This document shows positions 34,902 through 46,952 of a DNA stretch of 64,000 bases, one piece after another. Under the pieces are notes generated by a model. It was not told where the DNA came from, searched no databases, and saw only the letters and a program-made list of their open reading frames with translations. Within the stretch, counting starts at the first letter, position 1. Every line of letters begins with the position of its first letter. Origin of the DNA: Simmondsia chinensis (lineage: Eukaryota; Streptophyta; Magnoliopsida; Caryophyllales; Simmondsiaceae); NCBI GenBank assembly GCA_018398585.1, contig JAGTTD010000007.1:32144911-32208910 (forward strand). The letters run 5' to 3'. A program made the translations under genes and the position numbers.

Positions 34902-35115
34902 ATTCACAAATAGAGGATTTAACTTCGTATATATTAGAAGAGTCAATCATATATGTTTTTAAAACTTTAGAAAAATCGTTTAAGTTTCACAGATAATTTA
35001 ATGTTTGAATATAGACATTAGATTATAGTTTGAATTTGTCCTTCCTCTACACTAAGACATATCAAAAAAAAATTCACATATATAACTAAGTATATGTCGT
35101 ATAAAATATTAAATA

Positions 35116-37718
35116 TAGCTACTCTCTTGCGCCATCAATTGTACGCTACAGAGCTCTCAAGCCAGGTTAGTATTTTGTTACCTCCCCACACCCAACTTCA
35201 AGCCCTCACACCCAGCCTTCTAGAGGTGCGTGCAGACTCGTGAAGTCGACGCCGCCGCCGAAGTGGCACGGCTGGGGTCGCCGGCTATCCCTCTGGTTAC
35301 CCCTGTTCTCAGTGGGCCGGGGTCGCCGACCAACCCTCTATCCGGGGACACCTGATATTCAAATCCCCAGACTTATGTCAGTGTCCTAACGTAAGAGAGA
35401 TGCTAAGGAGTGTGATAGCTAAACCCATGGTCAGAGGGACAAACAAAGGATGTATCCTCTTCGTTGACAACTTACCTCGTAGCATGACAAAGGATTGGTT
35501 GAAAAGGATATTCAACAATCATGGATTTGTCACTGATACCCATGTACAGGAGAGAATGAGAAGCAACAGATCACTGAGATATGGTTTTGTTAGTTATAGA
35601 ACTGTTAGGGAGGCACAAGACGCAGCTAGAGAAGCAAATGGATGTTGGGTGAATGAATACAAGTTGTGGGTTCAAATTGCAAGATTCAATAAGGGAGAAA
35701 AGAAAGAATTTAGAGAAGGAGGAATGAATAACAAAGAAGAGCATAACTTAGCACAACAAAATCATAATGATCAAAGATCATATGCTCAGGTACTGACAAA
35801 TGAAAGGCAATTTATGACACCGGGTAAGGAAGAATCTAGGGGGAGGGAAGACAAAAATGGCAAGAAGGAAAGGGAGCATCGTACTGAATATAGGGCAAGT
35901 GATGAACATAAAGTTATATATGGTATTCCGCACGACTATAGAAAGGAAAAGCTGAATAGATGCATTATAGTGGAAGCTCAAGAGGATATAAAGACAGAGG
36001 AAATACAAGAAAAGCTGCAAAACAATGGAGTTAAAGAAACACATGTACAACATATGGGTGGCACTGAGTATGTCATTGCATTTCAGTCAGTTGAAGAGAG
36101 AGATTTGCTAGTAAGAAACAACCCGGAATGGTTGAGGGAGCTGTTCATCAAGGTGAAAAAATGGTCTGAATTTGATACATCTAGGAAAAGGAAGGTATGG
36201 TTATCATGCTATCGTGTACCACTTCATGGTTGGAGTGTCCATAATTTCACTGAGATAGGGATGTTATGAGGTAGAGTTGTAGTGGTAGATAGCACTTGTA
36301 AAGCGGAAGGATCCCTGGAAGTGGGTAGGATTTTTGTAGAAACCGATGAACCATCCTTCATTGATGAGACTGCAGAGTATATTGTAGGACAGGGCAGGCA
36401 TATAATACAAGTGATTGAAGGAGGGCCGATACAATCTCAAAAAGTGGTTGATTGGGTAAGAGAGAAGGGGAAACAAGAAGAAAGTAAAGAAGGTCAGGAG
36501 GTTAGGAAACAACAGGGCAGGAGAACAGAGAACAAGGTAATTGAGGATAAACAACAAATGTCCATGCCGGAGAGGACGAATAACCGAAGAGTGGAAATTG
36601 GAAATGATGAAGATGTAGAGATGGAAAGGCCAATAGTTCACGCAAACCAGCAAGCTGAAGGATCAACAGTAGCAAAGGAACATAGGGAAGCTGGAAAGGT
36701 GGATATGTCACAAATAAGGGAAGGAGAGAATGGCATCGTAATAGCAGTCACACCACAAAAGGAATCACCATGGCTATATGGGAGACATAGGATGGGAAGT
36801 TCTTGCCAGTACACAGGTCAAGCAAATAGCTTCCACACTCAAGGTCAAACCACGGAGCTCGATGAGTCTGATGATGATTTCCCTCCTGGATTTGTCAATT
36901 TGTATGACGTAAGCGTGGTGGCAGAAACTCCAACTGACAAAATTGATTCAAGTTGCCAACAACACAGAAATATGGATCAAGGGAGCTGCAGTAGTGATAG
37001 TGAGCAAGAGAGCTTGAATGGAGAAGAATTTACTGAATCTGAAGAAAGCACACCTGACAACTCGCAAAGAAAAAGTCCTACAACAAAGGAAGCGAGGAAA
37101 ATTTGGAAAGCGGGGAACGAGATAGGACTTCAATGGAATGGTTGTGGTGTGAATGATATTGAGGCGCATTTACGGAAAACAAAGGGACTCAAAAGAGTAG
37201 AGAAAAGGCGGAAACAAGTGGATACCAAAAGGAAAGGGAAGAAATAAAGAGGGCTCATAAAACTATAGCCCAAAAAGGATACTTGTAAGGAAGTGTATGA
37301 GTATAGATTATATGATTTGAATGACCCACTCTTATTAACGGATCATGAACAAGGGTTGATGTAGGTGAATGACTTGGATTATCAAAGATTGGAAGGAGTT
37401 TGAAGGATTTCAGAACATGAGTTTGAAGGCAATTGGTGGGGTTTCTGCAAAGCTATTTAGGTTATTGATTCATATTTCCTTTACAAATTGAAGCGTCATT
37501 GAAAAGTTCTGAGGTGGGCAGCTTCAATCCTCAGAGGATCAAGGCTAGGATATATTCGACTCTCCAACAAAGTTTGCTTCATCAATCCAACATCAGCTGA
37601 ATCATGGACCTTATGGATTGTATTGATGGAGTCCTGTGTTTTGTTGCCCTTTGATGACTTGTGATGTCTTTGTATGACATATTTTGATTAATGAAATTCC
37701 AATTATCAAAAAAAAAAA
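35116..37718 (+). mobile_element. LINE with ORF1 only, poly-A tail
   Basis: A 2.6-kb insertion in Copia A has a GC-rich leader (35160-35399), a single long ORF1, about 470 bp of 3' sequence and a poly-A run at 37708-37718. A TTAAATA-containing repeat on both sides (near 35105-35115 and 37719-37730) may be the target duplication. There is no endonuclease or reverse transcriptase ORF2. It resembles the RRM-carrying L1 sub-clade of plants (BNR type), reduced to ORF1 plus the UTRs. Confidence 0.75.
35400..37247 (+). pseudogene. LINE ORF1 with RRM, one nonsense codon
   Basis: A frame of 616 codons is open except for a TGA at 36267-36269. The flanking context (GML-stop-GRVVVVD) suggests a Trp codon TGG before a G-to-A change. 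Residues ~15-100 form an RNA-recognition motif: RNP2-like ILFVDNLP and RNP1-like RYGFVSYR. Residues ~180-330 match the DUF4283-type domain of plant LINE ORF1 proteins (YVIAFQSVEERDLLVRNNPEW, KVWLSCYRVPLHGWSVHNF). The C-terminal half is acidic and basic low-complexity and ends KRVEKRRKQVDTKRKGKK. No zinc knuckle is seen. The protein would bind LINE RNA. Confidence 0.8.
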
Positions 37719-37842
37719 TAATTAAATAGATGATGCCACTCTAATTTGTACATAGTAAGGCAACATTTTCACACATGGTTCAGTATAAAAGATCAGACAC
37801 AAAAACACAAATGCTAGTCAATTTGAACATTTTCATCACCTA

Positions 37843-38870
37843 TCAGATGATTAAATCTCCTACTAAGATCTTCAAAAAAAAATCAGAAACATCTAAATAT
37901 GTATCATTAAGTGGAGAATGATCTTCAGCAAAATTGCTTTTTTGAAGTTTTTCTTTCCCTTTCAATGATGCTCGGTAAAAGTCCATCAAGTGTTGGGCTG
38001 TACGACAGGTGCGCATCCAATGACCTTTCATACCATATCGGTAGCAGTCTATTTCCAGATCATTTGACAAGTTTTGTTCACGAGATTTCCCTTTTTATAT
38101 TTCTCCTCATTATTTGTGGACTTTCTAAATTTTGGTCCATTCTTAGTACCATAATGCCTATCATTACGACCATGTCTATAACCTCATCTGCGGCAACGTT
38201 CGCGACCACGACCACGACCAAGACCATGTTTGCGACCTTGACCACATCCCTGATGGTCGTATGTTAAAACATTCATTTCAGGGAATGGTCCTGACCCAGT
38301 TGGTCATGACTGATGATTTTTCATCAACAATTCATTGTTTTGTCAAACAACGAGGAGACATGGTATTAACTTCGAGTATTTTTTAAATCCTCATTCTTGA
38401 TATTGCTGCTGCAGGAGCATATTTAAGACATGAAAGATAGAGAATATTTTCTCTAACATATCCTCTTAATTAATATTTTCTCCACATAATTTTAATTGAG
38501 AGGTAATACTAAATACTGCAGAGTTATACTAGCTTACAGTTTTAAGTTTCTGCAACTGCAGGTGAATCCTTTCATAGCGAGCTTTAGGAAGGATCATAGA
38601 CTTTTGATTATCAAACCTCTCTTTTAAATTCACCCAAAGGACATATGGGTCCTTTAAAGTAAGATACTCGACTTTCTATCTTTTATGGATATGATGCCTA
38701 AGAAATATCATTGCTTTAGCACGATCCCACAGGGATGTACTATTTGCCCTTTTAATTATGTCCTCGAGATTCATAGCATCAAAGTGAATCTCAGCATCAA
38801 CAGTCCATGGCAAATAATTTTTGCTAGATATATCAAGAGTATTAAATTCAACCTTAGTAAAATTAGACAT
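37843..38870 (-). pseudogene. Copia A gag remnant
   Basis: On the minus strand, 38870 begins a gag N-terminus (LDISSKNYLPWTVDAEIHFD, AKAMIFLRHHIHK). A decayed middle follows, and the zinc-knuckle region (CYRYGMKGHWMRTC, second Cys lost) lies near 38010-38050. It is homologous to the gag at 43699-44013 in element B. Confidence 0.8.
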
Positions 38871-38953
38871 TATAAATTACAAAAATTAGGGAGTGAAAAC
38901 TTACCTCAAGTATGTAATGATACTTTAGCTGGCCAAAGACTCGTACTGATAAC

Positions 38954-39144
38954 GTATTAAAACTAGGGACATAATATACTCAATAGAACGAGAATAAAAA
39001 TACAAATTCCAATATAATTAGAGAGAAATAGCAAGTATTTTATTCCAAATTCAGGAACCTAATTCTTCTTTTATTCACCTTCTTTCTCTTTTTTTTCATC
39101 TCAATTTCAAAACATTGTTAACACTTATATATACAAAACAATGT

Positions 39145-39216
<72 letters not shown>

Positions 39217-39375
39217 GTTGTTGTTGTTGTTGTTGGTGTTGTTGGTGTGGGGTGTGTGTGTGTGTGTGTGTGTGTGTTTGTGTGTAAAAATATTTTGCAT
39301 AATTTTTAATTTTTAGGATAATATTTGATATTGATTATAAAAGTTGTACCCGTAAAATATCAAATATTTACAACA
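38954..39375 (-). repeat. Right (5') LTR of Copia A with (TG)n expansion
   Basis: It is co-linear with 30734-31112 but holds a long (TG)n tract with TTG interruptions at about 39160-39285, which the left LTR lacks. It ends ATATTTACAACA before the ATTGG duplication. Confidence 0.82.
39160..39285 (+). repeat. (TG)n microsatellite with (TTG)n core
   Basis: A near-pure TG repeat interrupted by a short TTG array. It opens spurious frames on both strands and has no coding meaning. Confidence 0.95.
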
Positions 39376-39395
39376 ATTGGATCTTTATTAGCATT

Positions 39396-39821
39396 TGTTA
39401 TAAAACTAGGGATATATTATACTCAAAGGGAAGAAAATAAAAATACAAGCTCAAATATACTTAAAGAACAATAGCAAGTATTTTTATCAAGACTAAAGAA
39501 TCAGAGAAACTTTTCTTCTACTCAAAAAATTCTCTCAATATTTTATTATATTTTCATTTCTCTCTCTCCTCACCATTCTCACGATTCACTCACTCTTTTC
39601 TGATTTTCACTTCACTGCACCGCTTGCATATTTATACATGAATTGAAGCGATGGAGAATGCTTACGTTTGAAGTAAATTGAGGTGGGAGATATGCATATT
39701 ATATGCATATGTATATGTGTATACAAAAATCTTTTACATAATTTCTAATTTCTAGGATATTTAATAATATCTGAATCTGACCATAAAAATTGTACCCCAA
39801 AAATATTCAATATTTATAACA
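39396..39821 (-). repeat. Left (3') LTR of Copia B
   Basis: It runs from TGTTATAAAACTAGGG to ATATTTATAACA and aligns along its length with 44087-44513. Confidence 0.85.
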
Positions 39822-41514
39822 CTCCCCCTTTGGATATTTTCCTTTACAATATTACGTGACATAACACTGTTGAAAGTATATAGGGTCCAAGCTATATATG
39901 ATTCCTAAACTGCCTCGTTAAAAACCTTGCTAGGAAAAAATCCAGTGGAAAAAACCATAGCGAAGAGAAAAAGAATACAGTGTGTATTTAACTCTCCCTC
40001 ATGGGCACACATTAGACAAGGATGTCTCAGAGTTGGCGAATGCCAATCTTGTGCCGATTTCTTCGAAAGTTTGCTGCAGATGCTTTCTTGAATAACTCTT
40101 CTCGATTCTTGAGTGAATTTGTTAACATTTGCTTCATCCTTCTTCTGAAGTTTGAGAGTGAAAAGAACTTTATTGAAATGTGCTTGGTTCTCTAAACTCC
40201 CCTTAGCTTGAACAATGCAGACTTATCTTCATATGGTACTATCTGACTCCCCTGATCACTGGAAGCTTATAAAATATGTTGGATCAAGGGCCTTGACGTT
40301 ACCCATTCTCTACTTGTTCATCAAGCACGACCATCTCAGTAGTAGCTGCAATTTGTTAGTAGATTGCCAAAACATAACAATACAGTTATGTAATAAAATA
40401 GCATTTTTGTCACTTATATTATGTTGGTCAACTAAATAACCAATAATCATATATGAAATAGTGCTACATTGGTTGTTCCATTAGGATGAATATTAACCAC
40501 ATTTTCATACCTTTATATTAGTATCGTATCATATACTAGGGACAAGTTAATCGAAGAAAGCTTATATCTGGTCTTGTACCGGTTACATTAGTGTAACAAT
40601 TACACTAAGGTGTGGTACTTTTAAGACCCAAAATTCATTCGTTACCTTATTGAGACCATTACCTCATTGAGGACTAAAAGAGCATTTATTTTTATCAAAG
40701 AATCAAACAAAATTGAGGCACTAAACAATATATCGGAACACTTAAGTACCGAACTCATATAAGTTGACCAATACAGTAATACTCTATCATATTAGAGCTT
40801 GATCTACAAGTCGAGACAAAACTTAACCTTTTTCGAGATCCTCAATCTCGAATTCTTAGTTTAGGTGTGTAACAGTTTTTTCAAACTCTTTAGGAGTCAT
40901 GATGATATTAAATATCTCTCTTTTAGTAGATATGTACCACGGTTTTGAATTATATGCTTCTAGCATCTTTCGTCCTTCAAGGACTTTCATATAAACATCA
41001 TCTCAAATAAGCTATTATCACATCTGTAAGACACATATAGAGACCACCATATTAAGTGCATCCATTCCTTATGCATGTCCCATCTATTTTTGGTCTCTAT
41101 TATAAAACTTCGGCTACAAATTGTGATTTTCACCACCTCATCATTTTTGCACCAATATTCACATATAGCCTACAAGTTTTGCTCTTTAGGCATTTGGACT
41201 ACAGGTCCAAAAATTACACATGACTAATTTAGCTTGGATTGCATCTTTCTATTTTAAGCCAATCATTTCTTTGTTAGCATTCTTGAACAAACACTAGTTC
41301 AAGATTTTTAATTTTTTCGATCAAATTAGTAGCTATTGTATATGCAAACATTTGATCAATTTTTATTTCGGTTCCATCATATCACATATTTTATAGAGAT
41401 CTCTTTATCATCATAATTCCAATCGTTTCACTACTTTCAGTAGTTTCAGTAGTCTCAGGTACCCGATAATCTTGAGAAATTTTATTTATACATATTATTA
41501 TCTCTGTAGAGTTT

Positions 41515-41676
41515 TGATTGGTGGTTTATCTGCAGGCACCAAACTACTTCAAGTTGGGGGTCCCCGGAAACAGTCTCCTTACTAGCCGGAAGGGGTAAGG
41601 CTGCGTACATCCCCCCCCCCCCGACCCTGCTTCTTGCGGGAGCCGCGAGGCACTGAGACTGTTGTTGTTGTTGTTG
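41515..41676 (+). mobile_element. RTE-LINE/SINE tail insertion with 19-bp TSD
   Basis: 162 bp ending in (TTG)n, flanked by the perfect 19-bp repeat TATTATCTCTGTAGAGTTT (41496-41514 and 41677-41695). The homologous place in Copia A (near 32720-32740) has a single uninterrupted TATTATCTCTGCAGAATTT. That is the empty site and fixes the boundaries exactly. There is no 5S head. Confidence 0.92.
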
Positions 41677-43698
41677 TATTATCTCTGTAGAGTTTGTCAC
41701 CTTAAGAGTTTTATAATAGAGGGACCAATCTTTTTCTATTGCTCCTTTTTCTTTCTTAGATTATATATTTGGAACCGATGTGTCTGCCATGCTTCTAGTG
41801 TACAATGGATGTATTTTTCAATATATTAGAATATCGCTCGATTAGGATAGTAAGTCGAGTAGGAGCATCTATAGTGGGGACGTATTATTTTGGTCACCCT
41901 CTTTCCATTAGTGAATACATCTATGAATTGGCTTTTAATATTTTACAAGTGAACAATTCTTTCGAACTTCTGGTTCAATGATGCATTCCACATAAATTCT
42001 CATTTTCCAACTTTCATTTTTCTCCTCCTGATTCTGGAACCCTTGTTTCATCAAATTTACAATCAGCAAATTATGTTGTAAAATATTTTCAGTTAATATC
42101 TCCAGATATTTTATTCTTGACGGGAATTCAAATCTGATATAAATTCCAAATCCCCATATTAAACCCATCTTTTTAGTATTGAGGTGGAGTAATTAGGACA
42201 TACAATATATAATTAAATCCATAGATGGGATATATATTTGGTTCTTGTCGGAGACAAGTTATACTGGGAAGATCTATAATTAGTGCTGCAACATGTATCA
42301 TAACATATACCTAGGTAACAGTTGGCAATAATAATGATCTAGCCATTCGCTGTAGACGTTCAATCAAAACATTTGCAAGACCACTTTGTATCTGTATGTG
42401 GGTTATTTGGTATTTAATTGTAATGCCAATTGACATACAATAATCATTATATTCTCCTGCATTTTCATATAATATAATCCACGACTTGAGCTCATAGTCG
42501 GATTATTTATGCAAGGAGTTTAACAAATATCACATCATAAGTGTATTATCCACACTCATGTGACCAACGTGTAGAGACCTCTTTTAATATCATAAAATAC
42601 CGAATTGGTCCACGTGATAAAATAATTAGCTCATTTATGTCCCATTTATATTCATTCAAATATATGGGACTTAAACTCAATTTCAATTGAGCATGATATA
42701 GTAATTACTTTTGCCTTAAATATAAGCAGCACATGATATTTTATCTGGTATAAGAATCATCTGGTTCTTCAATGGGTGTGAGAATATCCAACAATTCTCT
42801 TAATCATCTTTATACCCAGATGACTAAAATAGTCATGATATGAAATAAATGCTTTTTGGTCTGTTAACTTCTGGTTAATCATCCCTACCTGTATCTTGGA
42901 AGTAAATATTGTTTCTTCAGGAAACATGATGTGTGCCCTTCTGGAGCCTTTAATTAAGTTTCAAACACCCATTGTTATACTGTCTTCCAGACATGAATTT
43001 CCACCATTCATATTCAAACATAAAATATACATATAAGCACTAACAAAAATGATATTACAAAATAATTTAAATAACTAATAATAAGTAGGCGGCATAGCCG
43101 ATCTTATGAATAATTGATAATAAGTAGGCGGCATAGCCGACCATATGAAAAATGAACGAGTAATAAAAGTAGGCGGTTTAACCAGCCATGAATATCCAAA
43201 GTAGAAAATACAAAAAACTAAAGTTTTTCTCTTTCCTTCACTTTTCTATTTTATCTCCTCGTTGTTAGTGGACTTCTTAAATTTTGGTCAATTTCGGGTG
43301 CCATAATGCCAGTTATTATGACGCAACTATAACCTCGTCCACGGTCCTGACCACGTTCACATTTACGACCTTAACCATGTCCCTAATGGTCGTATGTCGA
43401 AGCATTCACTTTGAGGAATCGTTAGGACCCAATTGGTCGTGACTGATGTTTTTCATCTACAGTTCATTGTTTTATTCAACAATAAGGAGACATGATATGA
43501 ACTCTGAGTATTTTTTAAAATCCCATTCTCGATATTGCTGTTGCTGGAGCATATTCGAGACATAAAAAGTAGAGAGTGTTTTCTCTAACATATCCTCCTC
43601 AATAATATTTTTTTCGCATAATTACAGTCGGGAGGTAAAATTAATATTGCAGAGTTATATTCGCTTACAATTTTAATAACTTGCAACCGCAGGTGAAT

Positions 43699-44013
43699 CT
43701 ATTCATAGCGAGCTTTAGGGCGAATCATAGACTTTTGATGATCAAATCTCTCCTTTAAATCCAACCAAAGGACATACGAGTTATTTACAGTAACATACTC
43801 AGCTTTCAATCCTTCAAAGATATGATGCCTGAGAAATATCATTGCTTTTGTGCGATCCTGCAAAGATGCGCTATTAGCCCTTTTAATTATATCTCTGAGA
43901 TTCATAGCATCAAGGTGAATCTCAACATTAAGGGTCCAAAGCAAATAATTTTTGCCAGATATATCAAGAGCAATTAATTCAAGATTAATAAGGTTAGTCA
44001 TAATTAAAATCAC
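43699..44013 (-). pseudogene. Copia B gag N-terminal remnant
   Basis: Copia-type gag N-terminus (LDISGKNYLLWTLNVEIHLD, TKAMIFLRHHIFEGLKAEY, LWLDLKERFDHQK) read from 44013 on the minus strand. The frame breaks near 43699, and the zinc-knuckle region downstream is decayed. Confidence 0.82.
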
Positions 44014-44086
44014 AAATATTAGGAAATGAAAACTTATCTCGAGTATATAACAATCCTCAACTGGCTAGAGACTCGTACTGATAACA

Positions 44087-44513
44087 TGTTATAAAACTAG
44101 AGACATATTATACTCAAAGGGAAGAGAATAAAAATACAAGCTCAAATATACTTAAAGAAAAATAGCAAGTATTTTTATCAAAACTAAAGAATAAGAGAAA
44201 CTTTTTTTCTATTCAAATAATTTTCTAAATATTTTATTATATTTTTATTTCTCTCTCTCCTCACCATTCTCACAATTCACTCACTTTTTTCTGATTCTCA
44301 CTTCACTGCACCGCTTGCATATTTATACACGAATTGAAGCAGTAGAGAATGCTTAAGAGTTAAGCAAATTGAGGTGAGAGATATACATATTTTATGTATA
44401 TATATATGTGTATATAAAAATTTTTTACATAATTTTTAATTTTTTAAAATATTTAATAATATCTGAATCCAATCATAAAAATTATACAAAAAAAATATCC
44501 AATATTTATAATA
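44087..44513 (-). repeat. Right (5') LTR of Copia B, next to CPL4 promoter
   Basis: It aligns with 39396-39821 and ends about 60 bp before the probable CPL4 leader, so the LTR occupies the immediate upstream region of that gene. Confidence 0.85.
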
Positions 44514-44569
44514 GCTTTATCATTCTTAAAATTAGGACAATCGGGGCCTGTTTGTTCCGTTTGTTTTTC

Positions 44570-44823
44570 CCCTGCTTCCATTTTCTTCAAAGCACAAAAC
44601 CCTAGCTCAATCCTCCACCCTCTCTCTCTCCACCGTGCCAGCCATCCAACGCCGATCAGCACCACTGCCCAGTCACCGCAGCCACCACCTCGGTGACGCC
44701 CCGCCGCGTCAAATTCACCACTGAGGCTTAGCGCTCAGGCGCGCGTGCTCACCACCACCCGCCGCGTGAAACCCGACACTTGATCCGCACGAAACCCCAG
44801 CGCCGCGGCCGAAGCACGCCTAG
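44570..44823 (+). promoter_or_regulatory. Probable CPL4 5' UTR exon
   Basis: This is a C-rich leader-like stretch (AAAACCCTAGCTC, CTCTCTCTCTCC, then GC-rich) quite unlike the AT-rich surroundings. It ends at a good splice donor (CGCCTAGG then GTAAAT, near 44822). The first coding exon of CPL4 begins precisely after an acceptor (TTTCAG at 46952), so a non-coding first exon is required somewhere upstream. This is the best candidate, joined over a ~2.1-kb intron. It is an inference without transcript data. Confidence 0.55.
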
Positions 44824-44877
44824 GGTAAATTCTTTTCCCTGAGAGCTTATTTTGTTTCCATCCTTAAGCCCAAGTCA

Positions 44878-45395
44878 CCACAACAACAAAATCAGTGCCT
44901 AAAAGGGCTTCCAACAAGGCAGGATCTGATGATACACATATTTCCGATCACACAGCCACGTCACCTCCCTTATCGACATCACTGCCACTTGGCGCTTAGT
45001 CACTCGCTTCCGTGGCCTGCCTAGTCATTATCTCTAGATATTTTGTACTTAATAACACTAGGGTTATCACCTTCACATTCTATGCTAATTTTGATTTATG
45101 GACTCTCTTTCTCTCCCCCCAATTCGTTTATGTCTTCTTCCCTTTCATACCTATAGTTATACTTGTAATTACTCCATTTCATTGGAGATTGTACACATAT
45201 ATGCAATATACGAAACGGGGCAGATGAATTACTGTCCTGTAGCTACTGAATTCTTGTGTTCTTTGCTTGGATTGGGTATTTTGGATGTTTGTGAGCTAGG
45301 ATACTGTCATCTGAGGAGGGCGAGATGTACGTAGCTTTATCCTTAGGTGTTATCCTGAAGAAAGACTATTTCCGAAGGGCCTCCAGTCCTAAAGA
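44878..45395 (-). mobile_element. RTE-LINE tail split by ~380 bp of other sequence
   Basis: The tail end (ACAACAACAAAATCAGTGCC, GGCAGGATCTGA) stops at about 44929. The rest (GGAGGGCGAGATGTACGTAGC, GGTGTTATCCTGAAG) resumes at about 45312. ATCTGA occurs at both breakpoints and may be a target duplication. The inserted ~380 bp is not recognised. It lies in the probable 5' UTR intron of CPL4. Confidence 0.5.
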
Positions 45396-46477
45396 GCAAA
45401 AGCGGAACACCGTTTATTATAAATATGAAAAAATAAGTCAAATAAAGCATTACCATACATTTAAGCATACGAGCAACAATAAAGCGGCAACAGTAATAGC
45501 TCAAAACGTTAATAATCCAACCAGATGGCCAAATTCTGGTTAATCATATCTAAACGACTTTAGATTGTTAGATAAACAGGAATGAGTGAGCATAACCTAG
45601 CTCAAAACTGAAGATTGCCGTCATGCCTTGGAATTCACCTTTACCCTTAAGTCGTCTATGCCCCACAACATTATAGTGGGATCAAATGGCACTCTGACCA
45701 AGGATTAACAGGATATCTACTATTATAGTGTACTCTAGAGTAGCGGATTAGAATACATTCTAATTACATTCAGTAGTTGAATAGAAAATACAGAAAGAAT
45801 AACAAGGAAAGGAAAAGAAGAATGCTGGACTTTTATCTTTGATTTTTTGGCTAAGTCTTAACTGAGACTAGAGGACCCCATTTGTGGGCATTATATAATA
45901 GCTAACATGTTAATGCAAACATGAATGGATGAAAATTAAGGGTCCAAACTGCTAATGCCATAATCTCGTGGTTAACATGGGATATTAAGGGCTAATTCAA
46001 TAAAAGAAATAATATGGGCCTGATTCAATATTTGTAACAGTCAAAAACTGAAATGAATGGTCATATAATAAATATATCGGGTCACAAATTTTCTATGTAG
46101 GACTTGCTTCCCACGCTAAAATTGATGCACATCCGATGGGGGTAATTGCCGCATCTTGCTTTCATTCCATTTCTTAAATCAGCTTATTATACTCGAACCT
46201 TCCTGACGAACTTTGGTAATTTGTCTAATATGTTTGCATTTCGTCCATTTCAGTTATTAATGATTAGTTAATGACCATGTTGATCTGAGGTCCTAAGATG
46301 TGCTGGCTTTGATATCATTCGATAGGTAATAAGGTAATTTGCCCAGAATAACAAGAGGAACAGGGCATTTGGTGAAGAGAGATTGAGAAGTGAATGGTAT
46401 TGCACTTTCATGCCTCGTATCTCATACTAGGTTGTTATTTATATGGAACTTGGGCTGAGAATCTAAGTAGATGTAGG

Positions 46478-46660
46478 GTGGATATTGCTGAGGTAAATTC
46501 AAATTTGGCTTTTTGCAAGTTGTTAGCTGAGCCTTCCAGAATTTGGGCACCCATTCTTCTGTATAGGGGATGGAGAGTGCCGAGGCAAATTAAAATATGT
46601 GCTTGTGCAAGTTGTTAGCTGAGCCTTCTAGAATTTTGGCTCCCATTCTTTACTAACAGA
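46478..46660 (+). repeat. ~100-bp tandem duplication upstream of CPL4 ATG
   Basis: The block around GCAAGTTGTTAGCTGAGCCT occurs twice about 103 bp apart with moderate divergence, in the probable leader intron. Confidence 0.75.
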
Positions 46661-46952
46661 TTCCCCTTCATCTTTCTGCGTGCTTGCTTCCTGGCTCCCT
46701 TGGTTGTGTTTTGCTGCTAGAAGTGCGTTCCGGCATCTAGGACAGTTTCATGTTTTCAGTAGTCTGGTAGAGATCCAACTTGAAGTTGTTTGAGTTTAAA
46801 GCTAAATTTAATTTCTTCATAGAAACTAAATTGTAATGCTTGTTTTTGGGAATTAAAGAAATGTGATTTATTTTGTGAGCATTTGCTTTTTGTTGATATG
46901 AAGATGAAGACTACCCTCTGTATAAGGCTCATTGTATTATTTGAAGTTTCAG

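Larger units (their letters stand above)
30734..39375 (-). mobile_element. Copia element A (with nested MITE and LINE)
   Basis: LTRs 30734-31112 and about 38954-39375 are flanked by the perfect duplication ATTGG (30729-30733 and 39376-39380). The orientation is minus: the polypurine tract is right of the left LTR (complement AAAGGGGGGTG) and gag lies near the right LTR. Its interior is co-linear with element B (39396-44513) except for two insertions, a MITE at 34206-34901 and a LINE near 35116-37718. Pol is decayed to short fragments, for example the VQNRGTYLLKK region near 32132-32326. Confidence 0.88.
39396..44513 (-). mobile_element. Copia element B, same family as A
   Basis: LTRs 39396-39821 and 44087-44513 have flanks GCATT (39391-39395) and GCTTT (44514-44518), 4 of 5 matching. 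Orientation is minus: the tract CACTCCCCCTTT after the left LTR is the complement of the polypurine tract, and TGTTATCAGTACGAG beside the right LTR is in primer-site position. The end of pol next to the left LTR keeps pieces like the C-terminus of Copia RNase H (near 40050-40180). It sits 20 bp from element A. A LINE tail is inserted at 41515-41676. Confidence 0.85.

Noticed and set aside
35400..37247. Host RNA-binding protein gene with an RRM
   Set aside because: It lies inside a Copia element, has no introns, carries the DUF4283-like ORF1 domain and is followed by a LINE-type poly-A end.
39115..39309. Cys/Val-repeat small protein
   Set aside because: It is only the translation of the (TG)n microsatellite.
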